Source: Actinacidiphila rubida | GTDB taxonomy: Bacteria > Actinomycetota > Actinomycetes > Streptomycetales > Streptomycetaceae | NCBI RefSeq assembly: GCF_900110255.1 | Contig: NZ_FODD01000021.1 | Location: 62,001-126,000 of the forward strand | DNA length: 64,000 bases | Direction: 5' to 3' | Shown here: one piece after another, positions 33,080 through 41,243 of the stretch | Layout of the letters: each line of letters starts with the position of its first letter | Position numbering within the stretch: the first letter of the stretch is position 1 | Program-made: the position numbers and the translations under genes | Notes under the pieces: model-generated | What the model was told of the DNA's origin: nothing | Seen by the model: only the letters and a program-made list of their open reading frames with translations | Database searches by the model: none

Positions 33080-34441
33080 ATGGACAAGCAGCAGGAGTTC
33101 GTGCTCCGCACCCTTGAGGAGCGCGACATCCGGTTCGTTCGGCTGTGGTTCACCGACGTGCTCGGCTATCTCAAGTCGGTGGCCGTGGCCCCGGCCGAGC
33201 TGGAGCAGGCCTTCGACGAGGGCATCGGCTTCGACGGCTCGGCCATCGAGGGCTTCGCCCGCGTGTACGAGTCCGACATGATCGCCAAGCCCGACCCGGG
33301 GACGTTCCAGGTGCTGCCGTGGCGCGCCGAGGCCCCCGGCACCGCCCGCATGTTCTGCGACATCCTGATGCCCGACGGCTCCCCCTCGTACGCCGACCCG
33401 CGCTACGTCCTCAAGCGCGCGCTCGCCAAGGTGTCCGACCTGGGCTTCACCTTCTACACGCACCCCGAGATCGAGTTCTACCTGCTCAAGGACAAGCCGC
33501 TGGACGGCGGCCGGCCCACCCCCGCGGACAACTCCGGGTACTTCGACCACACCCCGCAGAACGTCGGCATGGACTTCCGCCGCACGGCCATCACCATGCT
33601 GGAGTCGATGGGCATCTCGGTGGAGTTCTCCCACCACGAGGGCGCGCCCGGCCAGCAGGAGATCGACCTGCGGTACGCCGACGCGCTGTCCACCGCCGAC
33701 AACATCATGACGTTCCGGCTGGTGATGAAGCAGGTCGCGCTGGAGCAGGGCGTGCACGCCACGTTCATGCCCAAGCCGTTCTCCGAGCACCCCGGTTCCG
33801 GCATGCACACCCACCTGTCCCTCTTCGAGGGCGACCGCAACGCCTTCTACGAGTCCGGCGCGGAGTTCCAGCTCTCCAAGGTCGGCCGCTCCTTCATCGC
33901 CGGCCTGCTGCGTCACGCCGGGGAGATCTCCGCGGTCACCAACCAGTGGGTCAACTCGTACAAGCGCATCTGGGGCGGCTCGCAGCGGACCGCCGGCGCG
34001 GGCGGCGAGGCCCCCTCCTACATCTGCTGGGGCCACAACAACCGCTCGGCCCTCATCCGGGTGCCCATGTACAAGCCCGGCAAGACCGGGTCCACCCGTG
34101 TCGAGGTCCGCTCCCTGGACGCGGGCGCCAACCCCTACCTCGCCTACGCGGTCCTGCTCGCCGCGGGCATGAAGGGCATCCAGGAGGGCTACGAACTGCC
34201 CGCCGGCGCCGACGACGACGTGTGGGCCCTCACCGACGCGGAACGCCGCGCCCTGGGCATCGAGCCCCTCCCGCAGAACCTCGGCGAGGCCATCACCCTC
34301 ATGGAGCGCAGCGAGCTCGTCGCCGAAACGCTCGGCGAGCACGTCTTCGACTTCTTCCTCCGCAACAAGAAGCAGGAGTGGGAGGAGTACCGCTCCCAGG
34401 TCACGCCTTTCGAGCTGATCAAGAACCTGCCGGTGCTGTAA
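33080..34441 (+). CDS. glnA2: Glutamine synthetase-like protein, GlnA2 type (gamma-glutamylpolyamine synthetase class)
   Basis: 453 residues from ATG 33080 (MDKQQEFVLRTLEERDIRFVRLWFTDVLG). The glutamine synthetase signatures are present: FDGSAIEGF, the metal-binding YTHPEIEFYL, the ATP/glutamate region MPKPFSEHPGSGMHTHLSLFEG, and RVEVRSLDAGANPYLAYA. The length matches Streptomyces GlnA2, which I recall as acting on polyamines rather than ammonia. The segment where a true GlnA carries the adenylylation tyrosine (NLYDLPP) reads DDDVWALTDAERR here (W382), so GlnE should not modify it. It is monocistronic, with a clear terminator at 34481-34507. Confidence 0.88.
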   Translation: MDKQQEFVLRTLEERDIRFVRLWFTDVLGYLKSVAVAPAELEQAFDEGIGFDGSAIEGFARVYESDMIAKPDPGTFQVLPWRAEAPGTARMFCDILMPDGSPSYADPRYVLKRALAKVSDLGFTFYTHPEIEFYLLKDKPLDGGRPTPADNSGYFDHTPQNVGMDFRRTAITMLESMGISVEFSHHEGAPGQQEIDLRYADALSTADNIMTFRLVMKQVALEQGVHATFMPKPFSEHPGSGMHTHLSLFEGDRNAFYESGAEFQLSKVGRSFIAGLLRHAGEISAVTNQWVNSYKRIWGGSQRTAGAGGEAPSYICWGHNNRSALIRVPMYKPGKTGSTRVEVRSLDAGANPYLAYAVLLAAGMKGIQEGYELPAGADDDVWALTDAERRALGIEPLPQNLGEAITLMERSELVAETLGEHVFDFFLRNKKQEWEEYRSQVTPFELIKNLPVL

Positions 34442-34480
34442 CTCCGGGCCGGGGACCGGCTCCCCGGTTCCGCCCGCTGC

Positions 34481-34507
34481 GGGGCGACGGCTGACTGCCG
34501 TCGCCCC
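34481..34507 (+). terminator. Terminator of the glnA2-like gene
   Basis: GGGGCGACGGC and GCCGTCGCCCC pair perfectly over 11 bp around TGACT, 40 bp after the stop. It may also serve the convergent TetR gene. Confidence 0.75.
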
Positions 34508-34566
34508 GTAGTCGTGTCCGGGCGGTCGTGCGGCCTCGTGTCCGCCGGCGAGGCGCGGTGCCGGCG

Positions 34567-35127
34567 TCAGCCCAGGGCCGTCCGCGCGGCCTGCAGCAGT
34601 TCTTCGGAGAGCGCGTCGCCCCGGGTGGCGCGGGCGAGGGCGAGGGCGCCGACCAGGGTGCAGAACTGGGCCAGGCCGTCGTCGTCGCCGGTGGCCAGCC
34701 GGGCGGCACGGTTGCGGACCCCCTCGGCGTAGGTCCGGCGGACCCGGGCGGCCTGGCCGGGCTCCCGCCCGAGGTCCGCGGCGAATCCCGAGACCGGGCA
34801 GCCGTCCGCCGCGTGGTCGCGGTGCCAGACCGAGAGGTAGTCGTCGATCATCGTCCGGCGGGCGGTCTCGCGGTCCTCGCCCTCCTCGGGCGTGAGCGCC
34901 TCGGCCGCCGAGTACGGGGCGGGGTTCGCGAAGGCGTGGGCGATGGCCTCGTCGACGAGGTCCTCCTTCGAGGCGAACTGCTTGTAGAACCCGCCGTGCG
35001 TGAGCCCCGCGGCCTTCATGAGGTCGGCGACGCTCACCGCGGTGCCCTTCTCGCGGAACATCCGGGAGGCGGTGGCGATGACGCGCTGCCGGTTCTCCTG
35101 TGCCTGCGCCTGGGACACGCGCCCCAT
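34567..35127 (-). CDS. TetR/AcrR-family transcriptional regulator
   Basis: 186 residues. The N-terminal helix-turn-helix (RQRVIATASRMFREKGTAVSVADLMKAAGLTHGGFYKQFASKEDLVDEAI, about 12-62) is followed by an all-helical ligand domain. The CPVSGFAADLGRE segment is typical of the group that regulates drug exporters or oxidoreductases. It is divergent from the MFS gene at 35312. The gap holds the inverted repeat 35144-35167, placed over the -35 of the MFS promoter and next to its own start. It is therefore expected to repress the pump and itself. Confidence 0.9.
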   Translation of the reverse strand: MGRVSQAQAQENRQRVIATASRMFREKGTAVSVADLMKAAGLTHGGFYKQFASKEDLVDEAIAHAFANPAPYSAAEALTPEEGEDRETARRTMIDDYLSVWHRDHAADGCPVSGFAADLGREPGQAARVRRTYAEGVRNRAARLATGDDDGLAQFCTLVGALALARATRGDALSEELLQAARTALG

Positions 35128-35143
35128 GGGATCACTCTCCTCA

Positions 35144-35184
35144 GATGGATGTCGGTTGACATCTATCCTATCCCTTGTTTAGAT
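35144..35184 (+). promoter_or_regulatory. Near-consensus promoter with an overlapping TetR operator
   Basis: TTGACA (35156-35161), exactly 17 bp and TTAGAT (35179-35184) form one of the best sigma-70-type promoters in the window. GATGGATGTC (35144-35153) and GACATCTATC (35158-35167) form a 10-bp inverted repeat with one mismatch, covering the -35. Confidence 0.75.
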
Positions 35185-35311
35185 TACATGCGACTTCTAA
35201 ATGACCGGACCACCCGCCGGGCCGATCAGGGCCCGGCGACGCCTCCCCTGCCCGAGGCCCGCGTGCTCCGCTCCGCACATTCCTCGTCACTGACAGCACT
35301 GGAGACCACCC

Positions 35312-36958
35312 GTGTCCTCATCCCCCGGCCCCACCGGGTCCCCGACGCCCGCCGCGCCCACCCCACCCGTGCCGCCGGTCCCGGGGCGAAGGGTTCCCGA
35401 GGCCGTCCACCGACGGCGCTGGGCGATATTGACGGTGCTGCTGTCCAGCCTCCTGGTGGTGATGCTGGACAACTCGATCCTCAACGTGGCGATGAAGACC
35501 ATCGCCCAGCCCGCTCCCACGGGGCTCGGTTCCACCCAGAGCCAGCTGGAGTGGGCGGTGAACTCCTACACGCTCGTCTTCGCCGGACTGCTGTTCACCG
35601 CGGGCCTGCTCGGTGACCGGCTCGGCCGCAAGAAGGTGCTGCTCTTCGGCATGCTGGTGTTCGGCGTGGGCTCCGTGCTCTCCGCGATGTCGGAGTCCTC
35701 CGGGCAACTCATCGCGTTCCGGGCCGTGATGGGCTTCGGCGGCGCCTTCATCCTGCCCGCCACCCTCGCGATCATCATGAACGTCTTCGAGCGCGAGGAG
35801 CAGCCCAAGGCCATCGGCATCTGGACGGGCGTGGTCGGTTTCGCCATCGCGCTCGGCCCCATCACCGGCGGCATCCTGCTGGAGCACTTCTGGTGGGGCT
35901 CGGTCTTCCTGGTCAACGTGCCCATCGTCGTCGCGGCGATGGTCGCCATGGCCGCGATCGTCCCCGACTCCAGGGACCCCCGGCCCGGACGGCTCGACCC
36001 GCTGGGCGTGCTGCTGTCGATCATCGGTCTGGCGCTGCTGGTCTACGGCATCATCAAGGGCGGGCAGTACGGCGACTTCACCCGGCCAGAGGCCTGGGCG
36101 ACGATCGTCGGCGGCCTGGCGGTCCTCGCCTGCTTCGTGGCCCACGAGGCCCGCAGCGACCACCCGGCCCTCGATGTCGCGTACTTCCGCAACCGGCGGT
36201 TCTCGGCGTCCGTCGCCGCCATCGGCCTGGTCTTCTTCGCCCTCATGGGTGTCACGTTCTTCAGCGTCTTCTACAACCAGAGCGTCCGCGGCTACAGCGT
36301 CCTGCAGTCCGGCCTGCTCGTGCTGCCGCTGGCCGTCTCGCAGATGTTCTTCGCCCCGCGCGCACGGCTGGCCGTGGAGCGCTTCGGGGCCCGGGCCGTG
36401 TGCGCGAGCGGCCTGGTCGTGACCGCCGGTGCCTTCGCCGGCTTCCTGCTCCTCGGCCGGAGCACGCCGATCTGGGTGCTGGAGGTGCTGTTCTTCCTGA
36501 TGGGCACCGGGATGGCCCATGTGATGCCGCCCGCCACGGTCATGATCATGTCGTCGCTGCCGCGGGAGAAGGCCGGTTCCGGATCCGCGATCAACAACAC
36601 CTTCCGCCAGGTCGGCGGGGCCATGGGCGTCGCGGTGCTGGGATCGCTGCTGTCCACCAGCTACCGCAACGGCATCAACGGCCACCTGGGCATGCTGCCG
36701 CCCTCCGACCGGCCGGCCGCGGGAGAGTCCGTCCAGGCGACCCTGGCGGTCGCCGGGAAACTGGGACCGGCCGGCCGGGCGCTGGTGCGGCCCGCGGACG
36801 ACGCCTTCATCCACGCGATGCACATCGCCGCCGTGGGCTCCGCGGCCGTCGCCCTGCTCGGCGCCGCCGTGGTGCTGGCCTTCCTGCCGCGCAAGGCCGC
36901 CGCCCCGGCCGCCGGCGCAGGCAGCGCCCCGCGCGAGGCCCTGGGAGCCCGGCGGTGA
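35312..36958 (+). CDS. MFS drug efflux transporter, DHA2 (14-TM, EmrB/QacA) type
   Basis: 548 residues from GTG 35312 (GGAG 8 bases upstream). The Pro-rich N terminus is followed by the DHA2 hallmarks: motif D1 LVVMLDNSILNVAM in TM1, motif A GDRLGRKKV in loop 2-3, and motif C-like GFAIALGPITGGIL in TM5; 14 membrane segments can be counted. It exports toxic or antibiotic compounds using the proton gradient. It is controlled by the divergent TetR regulator and followed by an NmrA-type oxidoreductase 196 bp later. The substrate is unknown. Confidence 0.92.
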   Translation: MSSSPGPTGSPTPAAPTPPVPPVPGRRVPEAVHRRRWAILTVLLSSLLVVMLDNSILNVAMKTIAQPAPTGLGSTQSQLEWAVNSYTLVFAGLLFTAGLLGDRLGRKKVLLFGMLVFGVGSVLSAMSESSGQLIAFRAVMGFGGAFILPATLAIIMNVFEREEQPKAIGIWTGVVGFAIALGPITGGILLEHFWWGSVFLVNVPIVVAAMVAMAAIVPDSRDPRPGRLDPLGVLLSIIGLALLVYGIIKGGQYGDFTRPEAWATIVGGLAVLACFVAHEARSDHPALDVAYFRNRRFSASVAAIGLVFFALMGVTFFSVFYNQSVRGYSVLQSGLLVLPLAVSQMFFAPRARLAVERFGARAVCASGLVVTAGAFAGFLLLGRSTPIWVLEVLFFLMGTGMAHVMPPATVMIMSSLPREKAGSGSAINNTFRQVGGAMGVAVLGSLLSTSYRNGINGHLGMLPPSDRPAAGESVQATLAVAGKLGPAGRALVRPADDAFIHAMHIAAVGSAAVALLGAAVVLAFLPRKAAAPAAGAGSAPREALGARR

Positions 36959-37154
36959 CCCCCCGCCGGCCGGCGACACACCGCAGGCGACCGCCCGGCC
37001 AATGCCGTCCCGCCCGACCCCCCGAGGCGATGGTCGGAGCAGCCCCCGACGCACGCGCGCGCGGGGACGAGGCAGGCGGCGCCCATGCCGCGTCGCCGAC
37101 AGGCCCGCTCGCACCTCGACTCCGACACCCGTCCCCTCCGAAGGAGATCCACTG

Positions 37155-38057
37155 ATGGTCACCAGCAACCTCGTCCTCATCCCCGGTGCCGGCGGCGTGG
37201 GCCGTGCGGTCTTCGAGCACCTGCGCGCGCAGGACGTGCCGGTGCGTTTCATGGTGCGCCGCGAGGACGAGCGCGCGGCCGAACTGCGGTCGCTCGGCGC
37301 GGAGGTGGTCATCGGCGACCTGACCCGGCCCGAGACGGTCGCGGCCGCCCTGCAGGGCGTGACTCGCATGTACTTCGGGATGGCCGTGTCGCCCCACCAC
37401 CTGCTGGCGGCCACCGTGGTGGCCTCCGTGGCACGCGAGTACGGACGGTTGGAAGCCCTGGTCGACCTGTCGCAGATGACGGTGTCGCAGATGACCGCCA
37501 CCAGCACGGAGGAGTCCCACCAGCAGCGGCTGCACTGGCTTGCGGAGCAGGTGCTGAACTGGTCCGGCCTGCCCGTGGTGCACGTCCGGCCGACGGTGTT
37601 CCTGGACACTCCGCTGTTCACCGATCTGGCGGCGCGGTCGATCAAGGAGAACGGCACGATCGCCCTCCCGTTCGGCACCGGGCGCACCTCACCCGTCGCC
37701 ATGGACGACGTCGCCCGGGTCCTCGCCACCGTCCTCCGCGACCCGGCGCCGCACATCGGGCGGGTCTACGAGCTCACCGGGCCGCGCTCGGTCGACATGA
37801 CCGAACTGGCCGCGGAGTTCTCCCGGGCCCTGGGCCGGGACGTCTCCTACGTGGACCTGCCCCCGCAGGCGTGGGAGGAGCAACTCCCCAAGCTGGGGCT
37901 GCCGCCGCACGTCGTGCAGCACATCATCACCATGGCCAGGCTGCACCGCGACAACCGCTACGACCGCACGAGCGACGGCGTGGAGCGCCTGACGGGCGTC
38001 CCTCCCCAGTCGATCGAGGCGTTCGTGGCCGCCCGCAGGGATTTCTACCTCGGCTGA
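37155..38057 (+). CDS. NmrA/YwnB-type NAD(P)-binding oxidoreductase
   Basis: 300 residues from ATG 37155, with AAGGAG 8 bases upstream; an ATG at 37002 would add an implausible Arg-rich leader. The Rossmann motif is LIPGAGGVGRAVFEHL (8-23), followed by MVRREDE, which would contact NADP. It lacks the SDR YxxxK, as NmrA-type proteins do. They are quinone or flavonoid reductases or redox sensors. Context next to a TetR-controlled pump suggests detoxification. No gene is seen in 36959-37154. Confidence 0.87.
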   Translation: MVTSNLVLIPGAGGVGRAVFEHLRAQDVPVRFMVRREDERAAELRSLGAEVVIGDLTRPETVAAALQGVTRMYFGMAVSPHHLLAATVVASVAREYGRLEALVDLSQMTVSQMTATSTEESHQQRLHWLAEQVLNWSGLPVVHVRPTVFLDTPLFTDLAARSIKENGTIALPFGTGRTSPVAMDDVARVLATVLRDPAPHIGRVYELTGPRSVDMTELAAEFSRALGRDVSYVDLPPQAWEEQLPKLGLPPHVVQHIITMARLHRDNRYDRTSDGVERLTGVPPQSIEAFVAARRDFYLG

Positions 38058-38352
38058 ACCGCTCCGCCCAGCCGCCCTCCGGCCGGACCACCGGGCGGCC
38101 GTGCCCGCTCACGGTCGCAGGCACGGCCACCCATCCCACGTCGCGCGGGAAGCCCCGCGCGGCCGTCGCCCCGCGGTGCCGTCCGGGTGCGGGCCGGTGC
38201 TCTCCTCGATCCGGAGCGGCAGTTGGGCAGCGATTGTCCACGATCGGGGCGTCGGCACTCGACGCCACCGTCCGCGGCCGTCCATGATTGCGGCGACGAG
38301 TGCGGTCACCGGGGGGGCCGGGGCCGGTGGGCCTCGGGTGGAGGGGGAAGCC

Positions 38353-39180
38353 GTGATCCCGGTGGAAGAGGCGGCGAACGCGTACGTGCTCGACGCGGCG
38401 GCGTTCGCGGAGGCGGGCGGGTCGCGGGTGTGGTGGGCGCCGTGGGGGCCGCAGCCGTCCGGGGACGACGAAGGCGACCACGTCTACAGGTACTTCATGG
38501 CACTGGACGACGACGCGTGGAGCTTCGAGTTCGCCCTGCGCTACAGGGGCCGCCCGAGCGACACGGTGCCGGTGGGCTTCTGGGACTTCACGCTCTTCAT
38601 CGAGGGTGGGAAGGGCCACATCTCCGATCTCCGGAGTTCCCTCCCGCCGTCGATGCGTGTCGCGGAGCCGGCGTACGCCGAGGACGGCCGCGCGCTCCGT
38701 TTCGTCCGGTGGCTGGACGCGCGTCCGGGCGACGGCATCGACACGGCGGCGGTCGGCGGCACGCACGTGCGCTGCCCGCTCGACGAGACCCTGGTCGAGC
38801 TGGACGACTCCCGGCAGGAGTGCCCCTGCGGGCAGCTCAGCCGTGACGACGACGGCCGCCTGATTCCCCTTGAGACGCGGACGTTCCTCTCCGTCCACAC
38901 CGCCGGCGCCGACGGCACCCCGCCGACCGCGCAGGACACCGTCCCCGCCGCCGCCGGCCCGCTGCGGCTCGTCCGCTGGCTGATCCCGGGACCGGGCGAG
39001 CGCATCGACGTGACCTCCGCGGGCGGTACGCACGCGCGCTGCCTCTACGACGAGACCCTGGTCGAGGTGGACGCCCCCGCGCAGGAGTGCCCCTGCGGGC
39101 GGCTCTCCCGGGACGCCGGCGGTCGGCTGCGCCTGCTGAAAGCGGAGGAGATCTGCGCCGTGTACTCCCGCGACGCCTGA
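38353..39180 (+). CDS. Unknown protein with a duplicated His/Cys module
   Basis: 275 residues from GTG 38353, preceded by GGAGGGGGA; longer in-frame starts exist (ATG 38284). Residues 1-100 form a distinct acidic domain rich in Trp and Phe (SRVWWAPWGPQ, YRYFMALDDDAWSFEFALRYRG). Two similar copies of a module of about 70 residues follow (about 115-190 and 203-275): LRFVRWLxxxPGxxID ... GGTHxRCxxDETLVExD ... QECPCGxLSRD. Each copy carries H-x2-C-x15-C-x-C (H138, C141, C157, C159; H227, C230, C246, C248), a likely zinc site. I do not recognise the family. No gene is seen in the 295 bp upstream. Confidence 0.72.
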   Translation: MIPVEEAANAYVLDAAAFAEAGGSRVWWAPWGPQPSGDDEGDHVYRYFMALDDDAWSFEFALRYRGRPSDTVPVGFWDFTLFIEGGKGHISDLRSSLPPSMRVAEPAYAEDGRALRFVRWLDARPGDGIDTAAVGGTHVRCPLDETLVELDDSRQECPCGQLSRDDDGRLIPLETRTFLSVHTAGADGTPPTAQDTVPAAAGPLRLVRWLIPGPGERIDVTSAGGTHARCLYDETLVEVDAPAQECPCGRLSRDAGGRLRLLKAEEICAVYSRDA

Positions 39181-39205
39181 GCAGCGCCGTCCGGCGCCGG
39201 GCACA

Positions 39206-39652
39206 TCAGGTGTCCTGCCCCGAGCATTCCGGTAGCCCGGTGGTGATCTCGGCCCAGACGGTCTTGCCGATGCCGTGAAGGCGGGGGCACACGCCGTGGC
39301 GGATGGAGAGGGCGACGATCAGGGGGAGTCCGCGGGACGACTCGTCGTCGTCGCTGGGGACGCGGAGCCGGGGGACCGTCGTGTCGGCATCGTCGACCTC
39401 CACCCGGATGCGGTCGGGGCCAGGACGAGTGACGCGCAGTCCGACCTCGCGCCCCGAAGGGACTTCGGCGTGCCTGACGGCGTTGGTGACCAGTTCGCTG
39501 ACCACGAGCACCGCTGCCTCCGCGGCTTCCGGCGGAACGCCCCACTCCGCGAGTGCTTTCCGTGTGGCGTTCCGGGCCGCGGCGACTCGCCTGGGGCGGC
39601 GGGGGAAGAGTAAGTCCACTGCGGAAGCATCTGCGCACTCGGGCACGTGCAT
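39206..39652 (-). CDS. Anti-sigma-type ATP-binding protein (HATPase_c_2), TTA-containing
   Basis: 148 residues. GHKL ATPase fold: N-box VVSELVTNAVRHA, D-x-D region VEVDDAD, and SSRGLPLIVALSIRHGV as the lid/G2 region. It is the second such protein in the window. Leu14 is a TTA codon (39611-39613), again near the N terminus, so bldA dependence is expected. It is divergent from the GntR gene at 39844. The gap has three TCTAGA-centred palindromes. Its partner (sigma factor or antagonist) is not encoded nearby. Confidence 0.85.
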   Translation of the reverse strand: MHVPECADASAVDLLFPRRPRRVAAARNATRKALAEWGVPPEAAEAAVLVVSELVTNAVRHAEVPSGREVGLRVTRPGPDRIRVEVDDADTTVPRLRVPSDDDESSRGLPLIVALSIRHGVCPRLHGIGKTVWAEITTGLPECSGQDT

Positions 39653-39686
39653 GGCATGACCTCACAGGTGAGGATGGGCGGGGGAA

Positions 39687-39825
39687 ACATCTCTAGAGAT
39701 GTGCTCGCTCATTACAGCAGCTTCACCGATGCCACGTCCATGAGATCTCTAGAGATCTCACCTTCCATGTTGGTGGGACGCGCCCGGTGTCGTCGCCCCG
39801 AGGCCCGCCTAGGATGTCTAGAGAT
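39687..39825. promoter_or_regulatory. Three GntR operator-like palindromes in a divergent promoter
   Basis: ACATCTCTAGAGATGT (39687-39702, perfect), TGAGATCTCTAGAGATCTCA (39741-39760, perfect 20 bp) and ATGTCTAGAGAT (39814-39825, near-perfect) share the core TCTAGAGA. They span the whole gap between the ATPase and GntR starts; the last is close to the GntR Shine-Dalgarno. Confidence 0.85.
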
Positions 39826-39843
39826 GATCAGGAAGGACGTGCG

Positions 39844-40602
39844 ATGACGACCGCGGGGAGCGCGCGCGAGCCGAAGTACCAGCGCATCGCTGGTGCGCTG
39901 CGGCGCGATATCGCCGAAGGGCGGTACGCGCCCGGGGAGCGGCTGCCGGGGGAGAACGATCTGATGGCCGAGCACGCGGTCGCGCGGATGACGGCGCGGC
40001 AGGCGCTCGCCGTTCTGCAGGCCGAGGGGCTGGCCGAGGCACGCAAGGGCGCCGGTGTGTTCGTCCGCGAGTTCGAGCCGATCCGGCGGCGCGGCATCCA
40101 GCGGCTCTCGCCCGAGCAGTGGGGGTCGGGGCGCTCGGTGTGGGACGCGGACATCGCCGAACGGGACCTGGCGGTCGAGGTGATCGCGGTCTCGGAAGTC
40201 TCCGGGGACGAGGTCCCGAGCGCCGTCGTCAACATCCTCGGCACGGCGGAGGTATGGCTGCGCCGGCGCCGGTTCGTCCTCGACGGCAAGCCCGTGATGC
40301 TCTCGGTGTCCTACTTCCCGGCCGCGCTGGTCGCCGGCACCCCCATCACCGAAACCGACACCGGGCCCGGCGGCGCCTACGCGCGGCTGGCCGAGCGGGG
40401 TCACGCCCCGGAGCACTTCCGCGAGGAGATCCGCTCCCGGATGCCGACGGCTGACGAGGCGCTGCGTCTCAAGCTCGCCGCGGGCACGCCCGTCATGCTC
40501 ATCTGGCGCACCGCCTTCAGCGCCGAGGGCACCGCCGTCGAGGTCAACGAGATGATGCTGGACGCCGCGTCGTACGTGTTGGAGTACGACTTCGAGGGAT
40601 GA
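39844..40602 (+). CDS. GntR-family transcriptional regulator with UTRA domain
   Basis: 252 residues from ATG 39844 (AGGAAGGA just upstream). The winged helix (PKYQRIAGALRRDIAEGRYAPGERLPGENDLMAEHAVARMTARQALAVLQAEGLAEARKGAGVFV) is followed by a UTRA domain (about 90-245). The three TCTAGAGA palindromes before it are the probable binding sites, giving control of itself and the divergent ATPase. The stop overlaps the ATG of the next gene by four bases (ATGA), so the GGCT-like protein is coexpressed. Confidence 0.9.
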   Translation: MTTAGSAREPKYQRIAGALRRDIAEGRYAPGERLPGENDLMAEHAVARMTARQALAVLQAEGLAEARKGAGVFVREFEPIRRRGIQRLSPEQWGSGRSVWDADIAERDLAVEVIAVSEVSGDEVPSAVVNILGTAEVWLRRRRFVLDGKPVMLSVSYFPAALVAGTPITETDTGPGGAYARLAERGHAPEHFREEIRSRMPTADEALRLKLAAGTPVMLIWRTAFSAEGTAVEVNEMMLDAASYVLEYDFEG

Positions 40603-41243
40603 GGGCAGGCGTGTACGTGTGGTACGTCGCGTACGGGTCGAACATGCACGGGGCGCGGCTGGCGTGCTATCTGGCGGGTGGGCGGCCGGTGGGGGCGGGG
40701 CGGGAGTACCCGGGGGCGCGGGACGCGGCGCCGCCGGTGCGCTCGGTCGGGGTGGAGCTGCGCGGGGTGGTGTACTTCGCGACGCACTCGCCGGTGTGGG
40801 GCGGGGGACGGGCGTTCTACGACCCGGACGCGGAGGGGCGGGCGCTGGCGCGGGCGCACCTCGTCACCGCCGAGCAGTTCTCGGACGTCGCCGCCCAGGA
40901 GATGTACGGGGAGCCGGGCCGCGACCTGGACCTCGCGGAGGTGCTGGCGACCGGCCGCAGCACGCTCGGCCCGGGCCGGTACGAGACGCTGGTGCGGGCC
41001 GGGACGCGGGACGGGATCCCGATGCTGACCCTCACCGCGCCGTGGTCGGTGGCCGAGGTGCCGTGGACCGCGCCCGCCGCGGCCTACCTGGAGCATCTGA
41101 GCGCCGGCCTGCGGGAGGCCGGCGCCTGGGACGACGCGGTGATCGCCCGCTACCTGGCCGGCCGCCCCGGCGCGGCCGGCCACTGGACGGCCGAGGGCGG
41201 GCTGCTCAGCCCAGCCACGCCGGGGCCAGGGCCGAGCGCGTGA
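40599..41243 (+). CDS. Gamma-glutamylcyclotransferase-fold protein (often annotated histone deacetylase)
   Basis: 214 residues. It opens VWYVAYGSNMHGARLACYLAGG, the YGSN phosphate/substrate loop of the GGCT fold, and continues with RGVVYFATHSPVWGGGRAFYDPD. Close relatives in Streptomyces are often labelled histone deacetylase, which the sequence does not support. A catalytic glutamate of the GGCT type may be in VTAEQFSDVAAQEMY. It is translationally coupled to the GntR gene. Its last 38 bp overlap the end of the convergent TolB-like gene. Confidence 0.75.
   Translation: MRAGVYVWYVAYGSNMHGARLACYLAGGRPVGAGREYPGARDAAPPVRSVGVELRGVVYFATHSPVWGGGRAFYDPDAEGRALARAHLVTAEQFSDVAAQEMYGEPGRDLDLAEVLATGRSTLGPGRYETLVRAGTRDGIPMLTLTAPWSVAEVPWTAPAAAYLEHLSAGLREAGAWDDAVIARYLAGRPGAAGHWTAEGGLLSPATPGPGPSA

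Noticed and set aside
37002..37154. N-terminal extension of the NmrA-type protein
   Set aside because: The extra residues are Arg/Pro-rich and unlike the family; a proper Shine-Dalgarno precedes ATG 37155.
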